From: Chitinophaga sancti
GTDB lineage: Bacteria; Bacteroidota; Bacteroidia; Chitinophagales; Chitinophagaceae
DNA: 64,000 nucleotides
Direction of reading: 5' to 3'
Assembly: GCF_034424315.1 (NCBI RefSeq)
Contig: NZ_CP139972.1
Coordinates: 6,766,501 to 6,830,500, forward strand
Every line of letters starts with the position of its first letter. Within the stretch, counting starts at the first letter, position 1. The notes beneath the pieces are model-generated. The model did not search any database. It was not told the DNA's origin and saw nothing but the letters and a program-made list of their open reading frames with translations. This document shows, in pieces, positions 9,293-18,282 of this stretch. A program made the position numbers and the translations under genes.

Positions 9293-9799
9293 ATGAAATT
9301 CGAACTCATACAGGGAGATATCACCAAAGTTCAGGCAGATGCAATCGTAAACGCCGCTAACACATCCCTGATGGGAGGTGGTGGTGTAGATGGCGCCATT
9401 CATCGCGCCGGCGGACCTGCTATACTCGAAGATTGCAGGAAGATCGTGGCCCGCCAGGGAAAATGCGCGACAGGAGAAGCTGTCGTTACCACCGCAGGAA
9501 ATCTGCCTGCCAGGTATGTAATCCACACAGTGGGACCTGTATGGAATGGCAAACCTAAAGAAGAAGAATTACTGGCCAATGCATATCGCAATAGTTTGGA
9601 ACAGGCTGTAGCACACGATGTGAAAACCATCGCATTTCCCAATATCAGCACAGGTATTTACCACTTTCCAAAAAATAAGGCTGCACAAATAGCTATCACT
9701 ACAGTAAGAGATTTTTCCGAAAAAAATAGTACAATAGAAAAGGTAATCTTTGTATGTTTCGACCGGGAAAATTACGATCTGTACAAATCCCTATTATAA
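9293..9799 (+). CDS. macrodomain protein, O-acetyl-ADP-ribose deacetylase type
   Basis: A 168-residue single macrodomain spanning the whole protein. The N-terminal [20 protein letters not shown] is the classical ADP-ribose-binding start. It is followed by the glycine-rich [16 protein letters not shown] loop with the Asp-Gly needed for distal ribose contact, and later by [12 protein letters not shown], the phosphate-binding loop of the MacroD/YmdB class. This class removes acetyl from O-acetyl-ADP-ribose and can remove ADP-ribose from acidic residues. The protein is cytosolic, without a signal peptide. It lies between a susCD operon terminator and an unrelated lipoprotein gene, so a link to glycan use is not indicated. 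Family assignment is firm; the physiological substrate is not. Confidence 0.95.
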   Translation: MKFELIQGDITKVQADAIVNAANTSLMGGGGVDGAIHRAGGPAILEDCRKIVARQGKCATGEAVVTTAGNLPARYVIHTVGPVWNGKPKEEELLANAYRNSLEQAVAHDVKTIAFPNISTGIYHFPKNKAAQIAITTVRDFSEKNSTIEKVIFVCFDRENYDLYKSLL

Positions 9800-9807
9800 T
9801 AAAATCT

Positions 9808-10569
9808 ATGAGAAGAATCAGCATCCTTATGGCCCTTGCAATAGCAGGATGTCATCAGGAAAACAAAACATCACAACAGGAAGACACAGCCACAACAAGC
9901 AGTACGACACTATCCGGCGCAGCGAATCCGGGAGCCGCATTCGAGAGCAAAAAAGTACAGGAAGGAGTAAAAATACTGTTCGATACAGTCATCGCTACCA
10001 AACAAACAGAAGCTTTCATTAAGGCGAAGTACCCTTACAACACGCCGGGTATTGCATTCACACACAACGATGAAGATATTACCGGGGATAGTACGACCAC
10101 CCGGGTTTCTTCTTTCCACATTCCGGGGTATGATATTACCTACAAGTTCGAATTTAAAGAAGAGTTTGAAGCAGGTAAGAGCACCATTTTTGTCAATAAA
10201 AAGCAGATCACCCACATCATTGACGAAAGTGGCAGCACTGTGAATGATTGCGGCTTTATCTCCTGGGGTGGATCACCCATGGAAACCTGCACCATCAACG
10301 GACAGCAATATGTGATACTCTCCGGTACCAACGAATGGGCCTCCGGTATGTTCACTAATCTCTGTTATGGCATTATCGTACCCCTGGCTGAGAATAATAC
10401 CACAGCCTACCTGGTATCCAGTTATGGCCAGCTGTCATTCTATCCAAAAGGTGTTGCCAACAGTGCGAAGCTGACTTTTATACAGTGCGGCCGCCTGGAA
10501 GAAGATGAAGAAGAAGACGAACTGGATAGCGTACGTATCCAGATCGCACAGCTTGACATCCGTCAATAA
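9808..10569 (+). CDS. lipoprotein of unknown function
   Basis: I do not recognise this family. The frame is open from 9754, inside the macrodomain gene, but the Met at 9808 gives a proper lipoprotein signal (MRRISILMALAIAGC), so the protein is taken as 253 residues. After the Cys comes a Ser/Thr/Gln-rich linker of about 40 residues, then a globular part containing SFHIPGYDITYKFEFKEEF and a second half with three Cys (NDCGF, METCTI, TNLCYG), possibly a disulfide-bonded domain. Near the C-terminus there is an acidic run (EEDEEEDE). The gene starts 8 bases after the macrodomain stop, so the two are probably co-transcribed. Confidence 0.75.
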   Translation: MRRISILMALAIAGCHQENKTSQQEDTATTSSTTLSGAANPGAAFESKKVQEGVKILFDTVIATKQTEAFIKAKYPYNTPGIAFTHNDEDITGDSTTTRVSSFHIPGYDITYKFEFKEEFEAGKSTIFVNKKQITHIIDESGSTVNDCGFISWGGSPMETCTINGQQYVILSGTNEWASGMFTNLCYGIIVPLAENNTTAYLVSSYGQLSFYPKGVANSAKLTFIQCGRLEEDEEEDELDSVRIQIAQLDIRQ

Positions 10570-10602
10570 AAACAGTAACTTTCTCATACAAATAATCCAT
10601 GT

Positions 10603-10758
10603 ATGAGAAAGTTCCCGTTATTGTTACTCTTAATAGTAGTTATCAGCCTGCAAGTCTCTTCACAAGGTCTCGACAATCTGTACCGTCTCTCCAATGCCAA
10701 AACACGCAGTGTTAGCCCTGAAAACCTGACTGGTGAGAAAGGAAAGGCCGCAAACTGA
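10603..10758 (+). pseudogene. 5' remnant of a GH172 (DUF2961) glycoside hydrolase gene
   Basis: A 51-codon frame stops at TGA 10756-10758. It encodes a signal peptide (MRKFPLLLLLIVVISL...) followed by GLDNLYRLSNAKTRSVSPEN and LTGEKGK, which is the conserved N-terminal start of DUF2961 proteins, now family GH172 (members of about 350-400 residues or more). The rest of the enzyme is missing. Directly downstream, in the +1 frame, an open stretch to TGA 10892-10894 encodes a protein-like tail (KDSLEVYYAVRVKYGY and LNLYNPLYN), which I do not recognise. The two pieces look like the ends of one or two genes joined by deletion. No functional product is expected. Confidence 0.7.
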
Positions 10759-11132
10759 GCCCCAACAGCCATTTCCCGTTTTGCCGGCAAAAGATTCCCT
10801 GGAGGTGTACTACGCGGTACGGGTAAAATATGGTTATCATCAGTTATTATCATTGAATCTTTATAATCCCCTTTATAATATTTTTATTTCCTGACGACAG
10901 TGTAGCAACCCGATAAAAATCATATGAAATAATAATTGTGCTTTCATTTTGAATTTATTTAAGCCGGCCGCCGGCCCCTGGCGGCTTTCATTTGTGTCAC
11001 CGTAAGTGTATCAAATGAAAGTCAGGTGGTTTTTTTAGAAAATTAAAACTAATTCACGATCGTGTTTTCCGTATAGAAACTGACGGACTGGAAGAGTACT
11101 ACCATTTTATCAAAGACCAAAATTTAATCGCC
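10759..11132. other. non-coding leader between the GH172 remnant and the second susC
   Basis: No gene is recognised after the +1-frame tail that ends at 10894. The stretch is AT-rich apart from a GC-rich patch at 10963-10985 that can form a small hairpin (GCCGCC 10967-10972 with GGCGGC 10980-10985), immediately followed by the larger hairpin at 10985-11021. The promoter of the susC at 11133 should lie here, but I find no exact TAnnTTTG. The closest is TCATTTTG at 10944-10951. Confidence 0.5.
10985..11021. promoter_or_regulatory. long interrupted hairpin in the susC leader
   Basis: CTTTCATTTG (10985-10994) pairs perfectly with CAAATGAAAG (11012-11021). Inside, after a 3-by-3 internal loop, CAC (10998-11000) pairs with GTG (11006-11008) around CGTAA. 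A T7 run follows at 11030-11036. It may be a transcription attenuator or 5' UTR structure for the susC starting at 11133, or the leftover terminator of the decayed gene upstream. The structure is visible; its role is inferred. Confidence 0.5.
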
Positions 11133-14100
11133 ATGAGGGGACTCATAAAATCTGCGCCACTACTTCTGTGGATGCTGGGCTATTTATGCCTGCTATCCAA
11201 TGCACAAAACCCTGTCGTAATAAAGGGTGTTATTAAAGATGATACCGGCACACCATTGATCGGTGCCAGTGTACAGGAAAAAGGCCTGCTGGCCAATGGT
11301 GCGCAAACGAATGCTGATGGCCACTTTCAGCTCGCCTTAAAAGGAAGTACAAACACCCTGCTGGTAACCTATGTAGGGTACAAAAAAGAAGAAGTAAAAG
11401 TTGGAAAAGGTGAGCTGAATATCGTGCTGAAACGCGAAAGCCAGTTTGTTAATGACGTCGTTGTCATTGGCTACCAGAGCGTGAAAAGACGTAATGTGAC
11501 GGCTGCGGTATCTTCTATTTCCGGGAAAGAAATTCAGGATATTCCTGAAGCCAGTTTTGACCAGATGCTACAGGGCAGGTTGTCAGGGGTAAGCGTATTA
11601 TCCAGCACCGGTGAGTTAGGGCAAAAATCGGCCATTGTAATACGTGGTGCCACCAATGTGGATTACAACAATGCAAATGGTGGAAACACTGGTCCATTGT
11701 ATGTAATAGATGGTGTGATCTTCGATATCAATGCGATTGGTAGTTCTTATGCCGGTACGAACCCGCTGAGCATCATCAACCCCAACGACATTGAATCGAT
11801 CGACGTACTGAAAGATGCTTCCGCATCTGCCATCTACGGTGCCCGTGGGGGGAATGGGGTTATCATCGTGAAGACAAAACGCGCAAAGACGGGCAAGCCA
11901 CAGGTGAGCTTGGGGGGATATGTTGGGATGACCTCCCGTCCGGCATTCAGGGAAGTCACCACCGGTGCTGCAGAAAGGCGATTGAAAATGCAGTTGCTCA
12001 ATGATAACCTGAGTTACCTGCTCACACAGCAAAATACAATTCCTATACAGCTGACAGACAGCCTGAATGCAGCATTCAACAACGACGTAGACTGGCAGGG
12101 ATTAATGATCCGGGATAATGCGATCGTGAATAGTGAAGATGTGTCAGTCGCTGGTTTTATAGGATCTTCCAATTATCGCCTGGGATTGAATCACTACAAT
12201 GAGCAGGGCCTGCTCAAAGGTTTTTCGATAGACAGGATGGCTCCTTCCTTCAACATTTCTACCAATCCTATTAAAGGTTTAGGTGTAACGGCAAATATCC
12301 TCCTGAGTTCAGAACGCCGCAAGCATGGTACCGGCGGCCAGGCAGGACAACTGTTCAATTCATGGAACCTGCCTACCTCATTTGCACCTCTCACAGCGGA
12401 ACAATATTCATTGTATACTGGCCAGGAAAACCCTTATGATGATAACAGGATCTTTAGTTTTAATGGTTCCATTGGTTTGACAGATACCATCATTCATAAC
12501 CTGGTACTACATAGTACCTATGCAGCAAATAACGTGATGGACAAATGGGATTATTTCTCACCAGCTACCCTGAATGGATTACAGAATTCTGCTTATTCCA
12601 TTTACAGTAGTAATCCTTCCTGGTCATTTGAAAACTACCTTGATTACGACCTGCGTGTCAAAGAACATCATTTCAATGTAGTGGCAGGAGCATCAGCGTA
12701 TGATTTTAAAAACTATTACAGCAATGCTTCAGCAGCCGGTATTAATGTAACGGGGATCACTACACTGCAAACAGTGCCGCCAGGTACCAATCTCAACGTA
12801 TATACCGTGAACCAGGAAAAGACCACCCTTTCATACTATGGCCGCTTATCATACGATTTTAAAAACCGCTATATCTTTTCAGGTACAGTACGTCGTGATG
12901 CCAGCTCAATTTATAGTCCGCAATATCGCTGGGGTACATTCCCTTCTGTATCTGCAGGCTGGGTAGCCTCTGATGAACCATTTTTTGAACCTGTAAAAAA
13001 AGTGGTGAGCTTCCTCAAATTCAGGGCCAGCTGGGGGATTACAGGGAATGACCCGGGTAGCTTTTATGCCAAGTACCAGGCCCTGTCTACCAATGCTTCT
13101 TACTTAGGAGGTACGACGGGTGTGCTGTATAATTATGGCCCCTATACGACGGTGGGTGGTATTCCTTCTACCTACAATGGTGCCACGGTGATCTCTCCTT
13201 ATGGCAATGGAGGTAATTTCCTGAACAATGGTGTGAGCGCCAGTACCAGTGTAAGGTGGGAGAAATATATTCAACCGGATCTGGGTATAGACCTTACGCT
13301 TTTCAATGGCCGGATCGACCTGACTATGGACTGGTACCGCAAGGATGCGAAGGATAAATACTTCTATAACATCCCGGCACAGGTCACTACAGGTTACCAG
13401 TACTACTCCGGCAACTTCGTGGATGTGCGCAATGAAGGTTTGGAAATAGGGATTAATACAAATAACCTCTCCCCCAAATCTGCTTTCCAGTGGAGTACAA
13501 ATTTCAATATCTCCTTCAATAAAAACTATGTAACCAGGCTGCCGAATAATAACCGTGACTTTATGTTCGGCGAAACGTGGTTCCAGCAAACGTTCACAAT
13601 CGGTGAGCCTTTGTTCAACTATAAGGTATACCAGATAAATGGCTCCTTTGCAAATGATGCGGCGGTGCCTACGGACCCAATTACAGGTAAGAAACTCACT
13701 TATATGGGTAGGACCCTGAATGGGGGTGACCCTCACTATATCGACATGAATGGAGATTACAATATCGATTATGATGATAAGGTAATAGCAGGGAATCCAA
13801 TGCCGAAAATTACGGGAGGATTTGGAAACACTTTTTCCTACAAGGGAATATCCTTAAATATCTTCTGTTCCTTCCTCACAGGTAGAAAGATCTTCAATGG
13901 TTACCTCTCCGATGCCCTCAATGGGAGTAAACTGTATAGTTCTTCATGGGGCAGCAATGCCGGGCCGGCAGCACTGACATCCCTGCTGAACCAGTTCTGG
14001 CTGCATGAAGGTGACCAGACGAAATTCCCGACACTGGTGACCAATGTGGATAACGACCGCTATAACATTGCCAGTTCTTACTTCGTGGAAGATGGTAGTT

Positions 14101-14327
14101 TCCTGAAAATAAAACAGGCAAAACTCTCTTATACCTTACCTCAGTCAATCCTCAGGCATATCAAAGTAAAAGGAATGAGTGTATACGGGATGGGAGAGAA
14201 CCTGTATACCTGGAAGAAAGCCGCTACCATACCTGATCCTGAATTGGTAGATCCTACCACCGGTTCTTCTAATATCGCTTATCCATCAGCGCTCAAATTT
14301 ACACTGGGCGTACGTGTTGAACTTTAA
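11133..14327 (+). CDS. SusC/RagA-family TonB-dependent transporter
   Basis: A 1064-residue outer-membrane transporter with a signal peptide ending near SNAQN. Residues ~28-115 are a carboxypeptidase-D-regulatory-like domain (VVIKGVIKDDTGTPLIGASV), followed by the TonB-box region with VVVIGYQSVKRRNVTAAV. The plug domain spans ~125-260, with PLYVIDGVIF, PNDIESIDVLKDASASAIYGARGGNGVIIV as the family hallmark. The barrel fills the rest and ends in LGVRVEL. It is the first gene of an operon with a susD 11 bases downstream, then FAS1 and DUF5007 lipoproteins. No enzyme accompanies it, so its cargo cannot be predicted. Confidence 0.96.
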   Translation: MRGLIKSAPLLLWMLGYLCLLSNAQNPVVIKGVIKDDTGTPLIGASVQEKGLLANGAQTNADGHFQLALKGSTNTLLVTYVGYKKEEVKVGKGELNIVLKRESQFVNDVVVIGYQSVKRRNVTAAVSSISGKEIQDIPEASFDQMLQGRLSGVSVLSSTGELGQKSAIVIRGATNVDYNNANGGNTGPLYVIDGVIFDINAIGSSYAGTNPLSIINPNDIESIDVLKDASASAIYGARGGNGVIIVKTKRAKTGKPQVSLGGYVGMTSRPAFREVTTGAAERRLKMQLLNDNLSYLLTQQNTIPIQLTDSLNAAFNNDVDWQGLMIRDNAIVNSEDVSVAGFIGSSNYRLGLNHYNEQGLLKGFSIDRMAPSFNISTNPIKGLGVTANILLSSERRKHGTGGQAGQLFNSWNLPTSFAPLTAEQYSLYTGQENPYDDNRIFSFNGSIGLTDTIIHNLVLHSTYAANNVMDKWDYFSPATLNGLQNSAYSIYSSNPSWSFENYLDYDLRVKEHHFNVVAGASAYDFKNYYSNASAAGINVTGITTLQTVPPGTNLNVYTVNQEKTTLSYYGRLSYDFKNRYIFSGTVRRDASSIYSPQYRWGTFPSVSAGWVASDEPFFEPVKKVVSFLKFRASWGITGNDPGSFYAKYQALSTNASYLGGTTGVLYNYGPYTTVGGIPSTYNGATVISPYGNGGNFLNNGVSASTSVRWEKYIQPDLGIDLTLFNGRIDLTMDWYRKDAKDKYFYNIPAQVTTGYQYYSGNFVDVRNEGLEIGINTNNLSPKSAFQWSTNFNISFNKNYVTRLPNNNRDFMFGETWFQQTFTIGEPLFNYKVYQINGSFANDAAVPTDPITGKKLTYMGRTLNGGDPHYIDMNGDYNIDYDDKVIAGNPMPKITGGFGNTFSYKGISLNIFCSFLTGRKIFNGYLSDALNGSKLYSSSWGSNAGPAALTSLLNQFWLHEGDQTKFPTLVTNVDNDRYNIASSYFVEDGSFLKIKQAKLSYTLPQSILRHIKVKGMSVYGMGENLYTWKKAATIPDPELVDPTTGSSNIAYPSALKFTLGVRVEL

Positions 14328-14338
14328 ACAGCCAGAAC

Positions 14339-15823
14339 ATGAAACTTACATATATTATAGGTGCTTTGTTGCTATGTAGTGCCTGCAATAAATTCCTGGA
14401 CAAGGATCCGCTGAGTACAGCCACTGACCAGACTACCTGGAAATCAGAAGCAGATGCAAATGCTTCTGTCGCCGCCTGCTATTCCCTGTTGCGAAGCGCC
14501 TTTAATGCCTCCATACAATTCTATGTATACGGAGATTTGCCTACAGATGAATTTACGCCTGATTTTGTGCTGGGGGGAGATGGCAATGTGGCTTATATGA
14601 ATGCAGCGAAGGTAAACTGGGGTGTGAGTGTACCGGTGGCCAATGTATATGACGTGCGCCTGAAATTAAGGGTCTATACAAACTTTTATTCTGCGATTGC
14701 GCAGAGTAACCGTTGTCTGCACTTTATCAATACAATGCCTGAATCTGTATTCAAAAACAGCAGCAGGAATAAATACCTGGGTGAGGCATATTTTACAAGA
14801 GCATTTGCTTACTTCTATATGGCCCGTGTATGGGGCGATGTACCTTTGGATACCACTTACTATGCGGACAATTCTACTGCACCACAACTGGCCAGAAAGC
14901 CACAGGCAGAGGTATTGGCACAATGTATTGCGGACCTGGATATGGCCAGGCAATTCCTGGCCTGGAAAGATGCATCCAGTAGTGACAGGGTCGTACGTGG
15001 TGATAAAGGTGCTGTATTCGCATTGCTGGCACATCTTTATGCCTGGAAAGGGGATTATGATAAGTGCAACGCTGCCTGCGATAGCTTGATCAAGTCCGGT
15101 TCCTATTCATTGTTGCCGGCTGCTTCCTATATGAACTTATACAAAGGGCAGTCAGACGAAAGTATCTTTGAAATCTCCAACAACAGTACGTCTGAATCTT
15201 TGCTGACTGCCTCCAGTATTACAGGTTATACTGTGTGCGCACCTTACCTGAAGGGCATTACAATACCTCAATGGCAATTTAATAATGCTACTATAGCAGG
15301 ATTATATTATGCTGAGGGAGACACCCGCTATAAGCAGGCATTCACGATCGCTTCCAGTGGCTCCTCAGATTACTTCAGTTGTATCAAATATGCGCAGGTA
15401 GAATATATTAATAATAATACGTCATATTCTATCGCAAAGAACAATCTCCTCATCTTCCGGCTTGCAGATATTAAACTGCTTAAGGCAGAAGCCCTGGCAG
15501 CGAAAGCATCGCCTGATGAAGCAGGTGCTATAACACTCGTCAATGAGATCAGAACAAGAGCTGGGATCCCTGCTTATGGCAGTATTAGCGGCGCTGCTTT
15601 GCAAGATTCTATCGTGGCAGAACGTGGACGGGAGTTATTCCTGGAAGGATCCCGTTTCTACGACTTCGTAAGACTGGCCAGGAATACCGGGCATATAAAA
15701 TTCCCTTACATCAATGCAACAGAATTTGCACAGGGTAAATACTACTGGCCCCTGGATCCCTCCCTGTTCCTGCTGAATAGCAAACTGACACAGACACCTT
15801 ACTGGCAGGGGAAAATTCAATAA
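14339..15823 (+). CDS. SusD/RagB-family nutrient-binding lipoprotein
   Basis: 494 residues; lipoprotein signal MKLTYIIGALLLCSAC followed by NKFLDKDPLS, the standard SusD mature start. The TPR helix block includes AYFTRAFAYFYMARVWGDVPL; the C-terminal block includes RLADIKLLKAEALAAKA and ERGRELFLEGSRFYDFVRLAR, then YWPLDPSLFLLNSKLTQTPYW. It is the lid partner of the SusC encoded directly upstream. Compared with the SusD at 2248 it is clearly divergent, so the two operons are not a recent duplication. Confidence 0.96.
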   Translation: MKLTYIIGALLLCSACNKFLDKDPLSTATDQTTWKSEADANASVAACYSLLRSAFNASIQFYVYGDLPTDEFTPDFVLGGDGNVAYMNAAKVNWGVSVPVANVYDVRLKLRVYTNFYSAIAQSNRCLHFINTMPESVFKNSSRNKYLGEAYFTRAFAYFYMARVWGDVPLDTTYYADNSTAPQLARKPQAEVLAQCIADLDMARQFLAWKDASSSDRVVRGDKGAVFALLAHLYAWKGDYDKCNAACDSLIKSGSYSLLPAASYMNLYKGQSDESIFEISNNSTSESLLTASSITGYTVCAPYLKGITIPQWQFNNATIAGLYYAEGDTRYKQAFTIASSGSSDYFSCIKYAQVEYINNNTSYSIAKNNLLIFRLADIKLLKAEALAAKASPDEAGAITLVNEIRTRAGIPAYGSISGAALQDSIVAERGRELFLEGSRFYDFVRLARNTGHIKFPYINATEFAQGKYYWPLDPSLFLLNSKLTQTPYWQGKIQ

Positions 15824-15840
15824 CCACAAAACAGTAACAC

Positions 15841-16482
15841 ATGAAATCACTTTATATTACCTGTAGTATATGCATCCTGCTGGCCTGTGCCTGCAAGAAA
15901 GAGAGCTATCTTACAGATGGCGGATTACACAACGCCAACACAAGTTTATCTACCTACGATTATTTAGCGCAGCATGCTGCTCATTACTTCGATACAACGA
16001 TCTTACTCATCGATCATTTTGGACTCAAAGATTCTGTGAATAAGGCAGGCACCTTCTTCGCTTTCACGGATTATGCGATCAACCTGCTCATGGCTAAAGA
16101 AGGGTATGCCAGCCTGGGAGATCTGTACAACAATACCAGCTCTAAAATCATCACCCAATACCTGTTTACAGACAGCATCAGTTTATACAATACCACGGGT
16201 AGTGTGCAGCTGGAAAACAACTGGGCGGGTGCACCTGCACCTTGTGGAGTAAAGAAATTACAGGGCGCTTATACGGTCAATCTGACGAATTCAAGTGCTA
16301 CCTATACTTTTTACTACCTGCAATACGTAAAGATCAACGGTGTACTGGATGGCTCTGCGAATGCGCCTGGAGATGATCCTGCGGATCTGGCCATTTCCTG
16401 TCAGACGACAGGCATCAGGACAGCGACTGGTACTACATTACACGTATTGGTAAACAATGCAAGCATCAATAATATTCAGTAA
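15841..16482 (+). CDS. FAS1 (fasciclin)-domain lipoprotein, SusD-associated
   Basis: 213-residue lipoprotein (lipobox near ILLACAC, then KKESYL). The fold elements of a single fasciclin domain are present: DHFGLKDSVNKAGTFFAFTD around residues 60-80 as the H1 motif, and GTTLHVLVNN close to the C-terminus as the H2 motif. The order susC-susD-FAS1 repeats the first operon of the window, although sequence similarity between the two FAS1 proteins is low by eye. A surface accessory role with the SusCD complex is inferred. The next gene begins 1 base after the stop. Confidence 0.82.
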   Translation: MKSLYITCSICILLACACKKESYLTDGGLHNANTSLSTYDYLAQHAAHYFDTTILLIDHFGLKDSVNKAGTFFAFTDYAINLLMAKEGYASLGDLYNNTSSKIITQYLFTDSISLYNTTGSVQLENNWAGAPAPCGVKKLQGAYTVNLTNSSATYTFYYLQYVKINGVLDGSANAPGDDPADLAISCQTTGIRTATGTTLHVLVNNASINNIQ

Positions 16483-16483
16483 G

Positions 16484-17452
16484 ATGAAAATAACACGCAT
16501 CCTATTATTATCAGTCGTATTGCTGAGTTGCGAGAAGATAGAAAAAGGATTTCTGAGTGATAGTGTATACTACCTGGAAAATCCGTTCACAGTACAGAAA
16601 GGTACGACCACTACCTCTTCAACACTGGTGGCTGATGGTTCTACGAACCCGATACATGTACAGTTACTGTCAGTCAGGAATGCATATACTGGCGCAGGTG
16701 TGGATAGCATGTTCCTGCGTCCGCAAACGATCACAATCTTCAAAGATGCCGTAATACAGTCAGACTCTACGCTGGCGCTGCTCAGGGCAAAAATGCAGGA
16801 TAGTACGGTCGCACCATTCAGTGTGAACCCGATTGGCGGCCGCTTACAATTTACAAGGGCCTCAATATACCTCGATACCGGTCGTTATACGATCGATGTA
16901 AAAGTGTCGAATGTAAAAGGGGAGAAGACCCTGAAGAATGCCTGTGACCTGGTGGTAACGCCTATGAGTTCCATGTATACAGTGGTGTATCGTCGTGTGC
17001 AGACCACACCTCCGGATAATGATGCAGATCGTACTACTGTACAGGAAAACGATACTTACCCGGTAGATATTAAATATACGGCTTCGAATGTGAGTAAGGT
17101 GATTATAAAATGGCTGGATAAGAATGGGAAACCGTTTAATCCTTCAACGGATATGCAGCGCCTGGCATTGAACTATCCTACCTTTCATGACTGGGATCCG
17201 TATTATCCTGTAGTGACGACCGATTCTACGATGGAAATGGAATTCCCTAAGCTGGCCATTGGTATGCCATTGTTCAGATCACTGACAGTGGGAGGTCAGG
17301 CCTGGACAGATGATGCCTGCTTGTCTTATTACCGCATATTACCAAAGGCGACAGACATCAACAAAACATTGCGGTTAACGCACTCCATCAAATTCTTTGC
17401 AGATGGAATCTATGAAATTACTTTTCATATAACCGTTGCTGCAAAGATCTGA
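16484..17452 (+). CDS. DUF5007-type surface lipoprotein
   Basis: 322 residues. The frame is open from 16457, but the Met at 16484 gives the lipoprotein signal MKITRILLLSVVLLSC followed by EKIEKGFLSDSVYYLENPF, a start typical of DUF5007 proteins that follow susD and FAS1 genes in Bacteroidota. The protein appears to be two Ig-like parts: about 40-155, with LDTGRYTIDVKVSNVKGEKTL, and 160-322. No catalytic signature is seen. It is the last gene of the operon, with a terminator directly at its stop codon. The DUF5007 label is from memory of the family and its context and is moderately certain. Confidence 0.7.
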   Translation: MKITRILLLSVVLLSCEKIEKGFLSDSVYYLENPFTVQKGTTTTSSTLVADGSTNPIHVQLLSVRNAYTGAGVDSMFLRPQTITIFKDAVIQSDSTLALLRAKMQDSTVAPFSVNPIGGRLQFTRASIYLDTGRYTIDVKVSNVKGEKTLKNACDLVVTPMSSMYTVVYRRVQTTPPDNDADRTTVQENDTYPVDIKYTASNVSKVIIKWLDKNGKPFNPSTDMQRLALNYPTFHDWDPYYPVVTTDSTMEMEFPKLAIGMPLFRSLTVGGQAWTDDACLSYYRILPKATDINKTLRLTHSIKFFADGIYEITFHITVAAKI

Positions 17453-17478
17453 AGAGACTGGCGCTATGCCAGTCTCTT
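17452..17478. terminator. bidirectional terminator between convergent genes
   Basis: An 11-bp perfect stem: AAGAGACTGGC (17452-17462), loop GCTAT (17463-17467), GCCAGTCTCTT (17468-17478). It starts in the stop codon of the DUF5007 gene and contains the TAG stop of the minus-strand DoxX-like gene in its loop, so it serves both converging genes and encodes the DoxX C-terminus. Confidence 0.8.
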
Positions 17479-17817
17479 TCTTCCCCAGGCAATAAAGCCT
17501 GCAACAATAGCAACGGCGATGTTAAATCCAATTACACTGGCTTCGCCTCTCGTAATGTGGAAAACAGCGGCGCTGATCATGAGCAATACAATCCCGCTGG
17601 CAGCATAAATTCTCGTGAAAGGGATTAATATTCCAATACCGCCTAAGAGGTCAATAACGCCCATAAAACGAAGAAATACCGGGGCTACCTGCCCGGTCCA
17701 TGGGTACATAGCTGCTTGCCGGGCGATGGGTGTAAATAGCTTCAGGTAACCGGAATAAATAAACAGTATGGCTAATACAACCTGGAGGATCCAAAGGAGA
17801 GGATTCAATACTTTCAT
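17464..17817 (-). CDS. DoxX-like integral membrane protein
   Basis: A 117-residue protein with four hydrophobic helices: residues ~5-27 (PLLWILQVVLAILFIYSGYLK), ~45-65, ~70-88 and ~93-112. The first helix ends in the FIYSGYLKLF motif shared by DoxX/DoxD-type proteins, and FMGVIDLLGGIGILIPF is the conserved second helix. DoxX-like proteins are small inner-membrane proteins linked to quinone or thiol redox processes, but most, like this one, have no assigned function. The gene is convergent with the operon to its left and divergent from nothing nearby; the receiver gene upstream on the same strand is 72 bases away. Confidence 0.85.
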   Translation of the reverse strand: MKVLNPLLWILQVVLAILFIYSGYLKLFTPIARQAAMYPWTGQVAPVFLRFMGVIDLLGGIGILIPFTRIYAASGIVLLMISAAVFHITRGEASVIGFNIAVAIVAGFIAWGRKRLA

Positions 17818-17889
17818 GATTGCTTTTTAGCGCAAACTTAAGCAGGTTAACAAGCTATAAAATTTTAGTTACTTACAGGTTAGTGGAGT

Positions 17890-18282
17890 TTATCCGAGGG
17901 CTTTTTCCAATACGCCTTCCAACTGTTTAACGAGTTCTCCGAAGCTGGAAGGTTTGGTCATAAAATGGGCAGCACCCAAAGCAGCGGTTTCAAGGCCATC
18001 TTTTTCTCTGAGAGAAGTAGTAAAGATAACGACAGGTATTTTTTCCAGTTGTTCGTTTTGTTTGATGATTTCCAGGAACTGTTTGCCATTCATTTTAGGC
18101 ATATTCAGGTCCAGGAAGATCAGTTGCACATCGATGGAATTGTCTTTCAGTAATTCCAGTCCTTCTTCACCATCAGATGCAAAGTGACAAACAGCTGCGC
18201 TGTCCACAATAGACATCGCTTCACCAAATAATTCCTGATCATCAATATCATCATCCACCAGTAAAATAACCTTGTTCGTCAT
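17890..18282 (-). CDS. stand-alone CheY-like response regulator receiver
   Basis: A 130-residue single receiver domain. The frame is open to 18375, but the Met at 18282 starts the domain directly (MTNKVILLVDDDIDD) and the longer N-terminus has no family likeness. The acidic pocket is D10-D12, the phospho-acceptor is D58 in LIFLDLNMPKMNG, the switch Thr lies in VIFTTS (88-89) and the conserved Lys is K110 in MTKPSS. No output domain is attached, so it must act by protein contact. No histidine kinase is nearby, so it is an orphan. Such receivers in Bacteroidota often accept phosphate from bacteriophytochrome-like or hybrid kinases elsewhere. Confidence 0.93.
   Translation of the reverse strand: MTNKVILLVDDDIDDQELFGEAMSIVDSAAVCHFASDGEEGLELLKDNSIDVQLIFLDLNMPKMNGKQFLEIIKQNEQLEKIPVVIFTTSLREKDGLETAALGAAHFMTKPSSFGELVKQLEGVLEKALG

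Noticed and set aside
9750..10022. 90-codon plus-strand frame overlapping two genes
   Set aside because: It is in another frame of the macrodomain and lipoprotein genes, with a composition rich in Ser, Asn and Arg and no start context.
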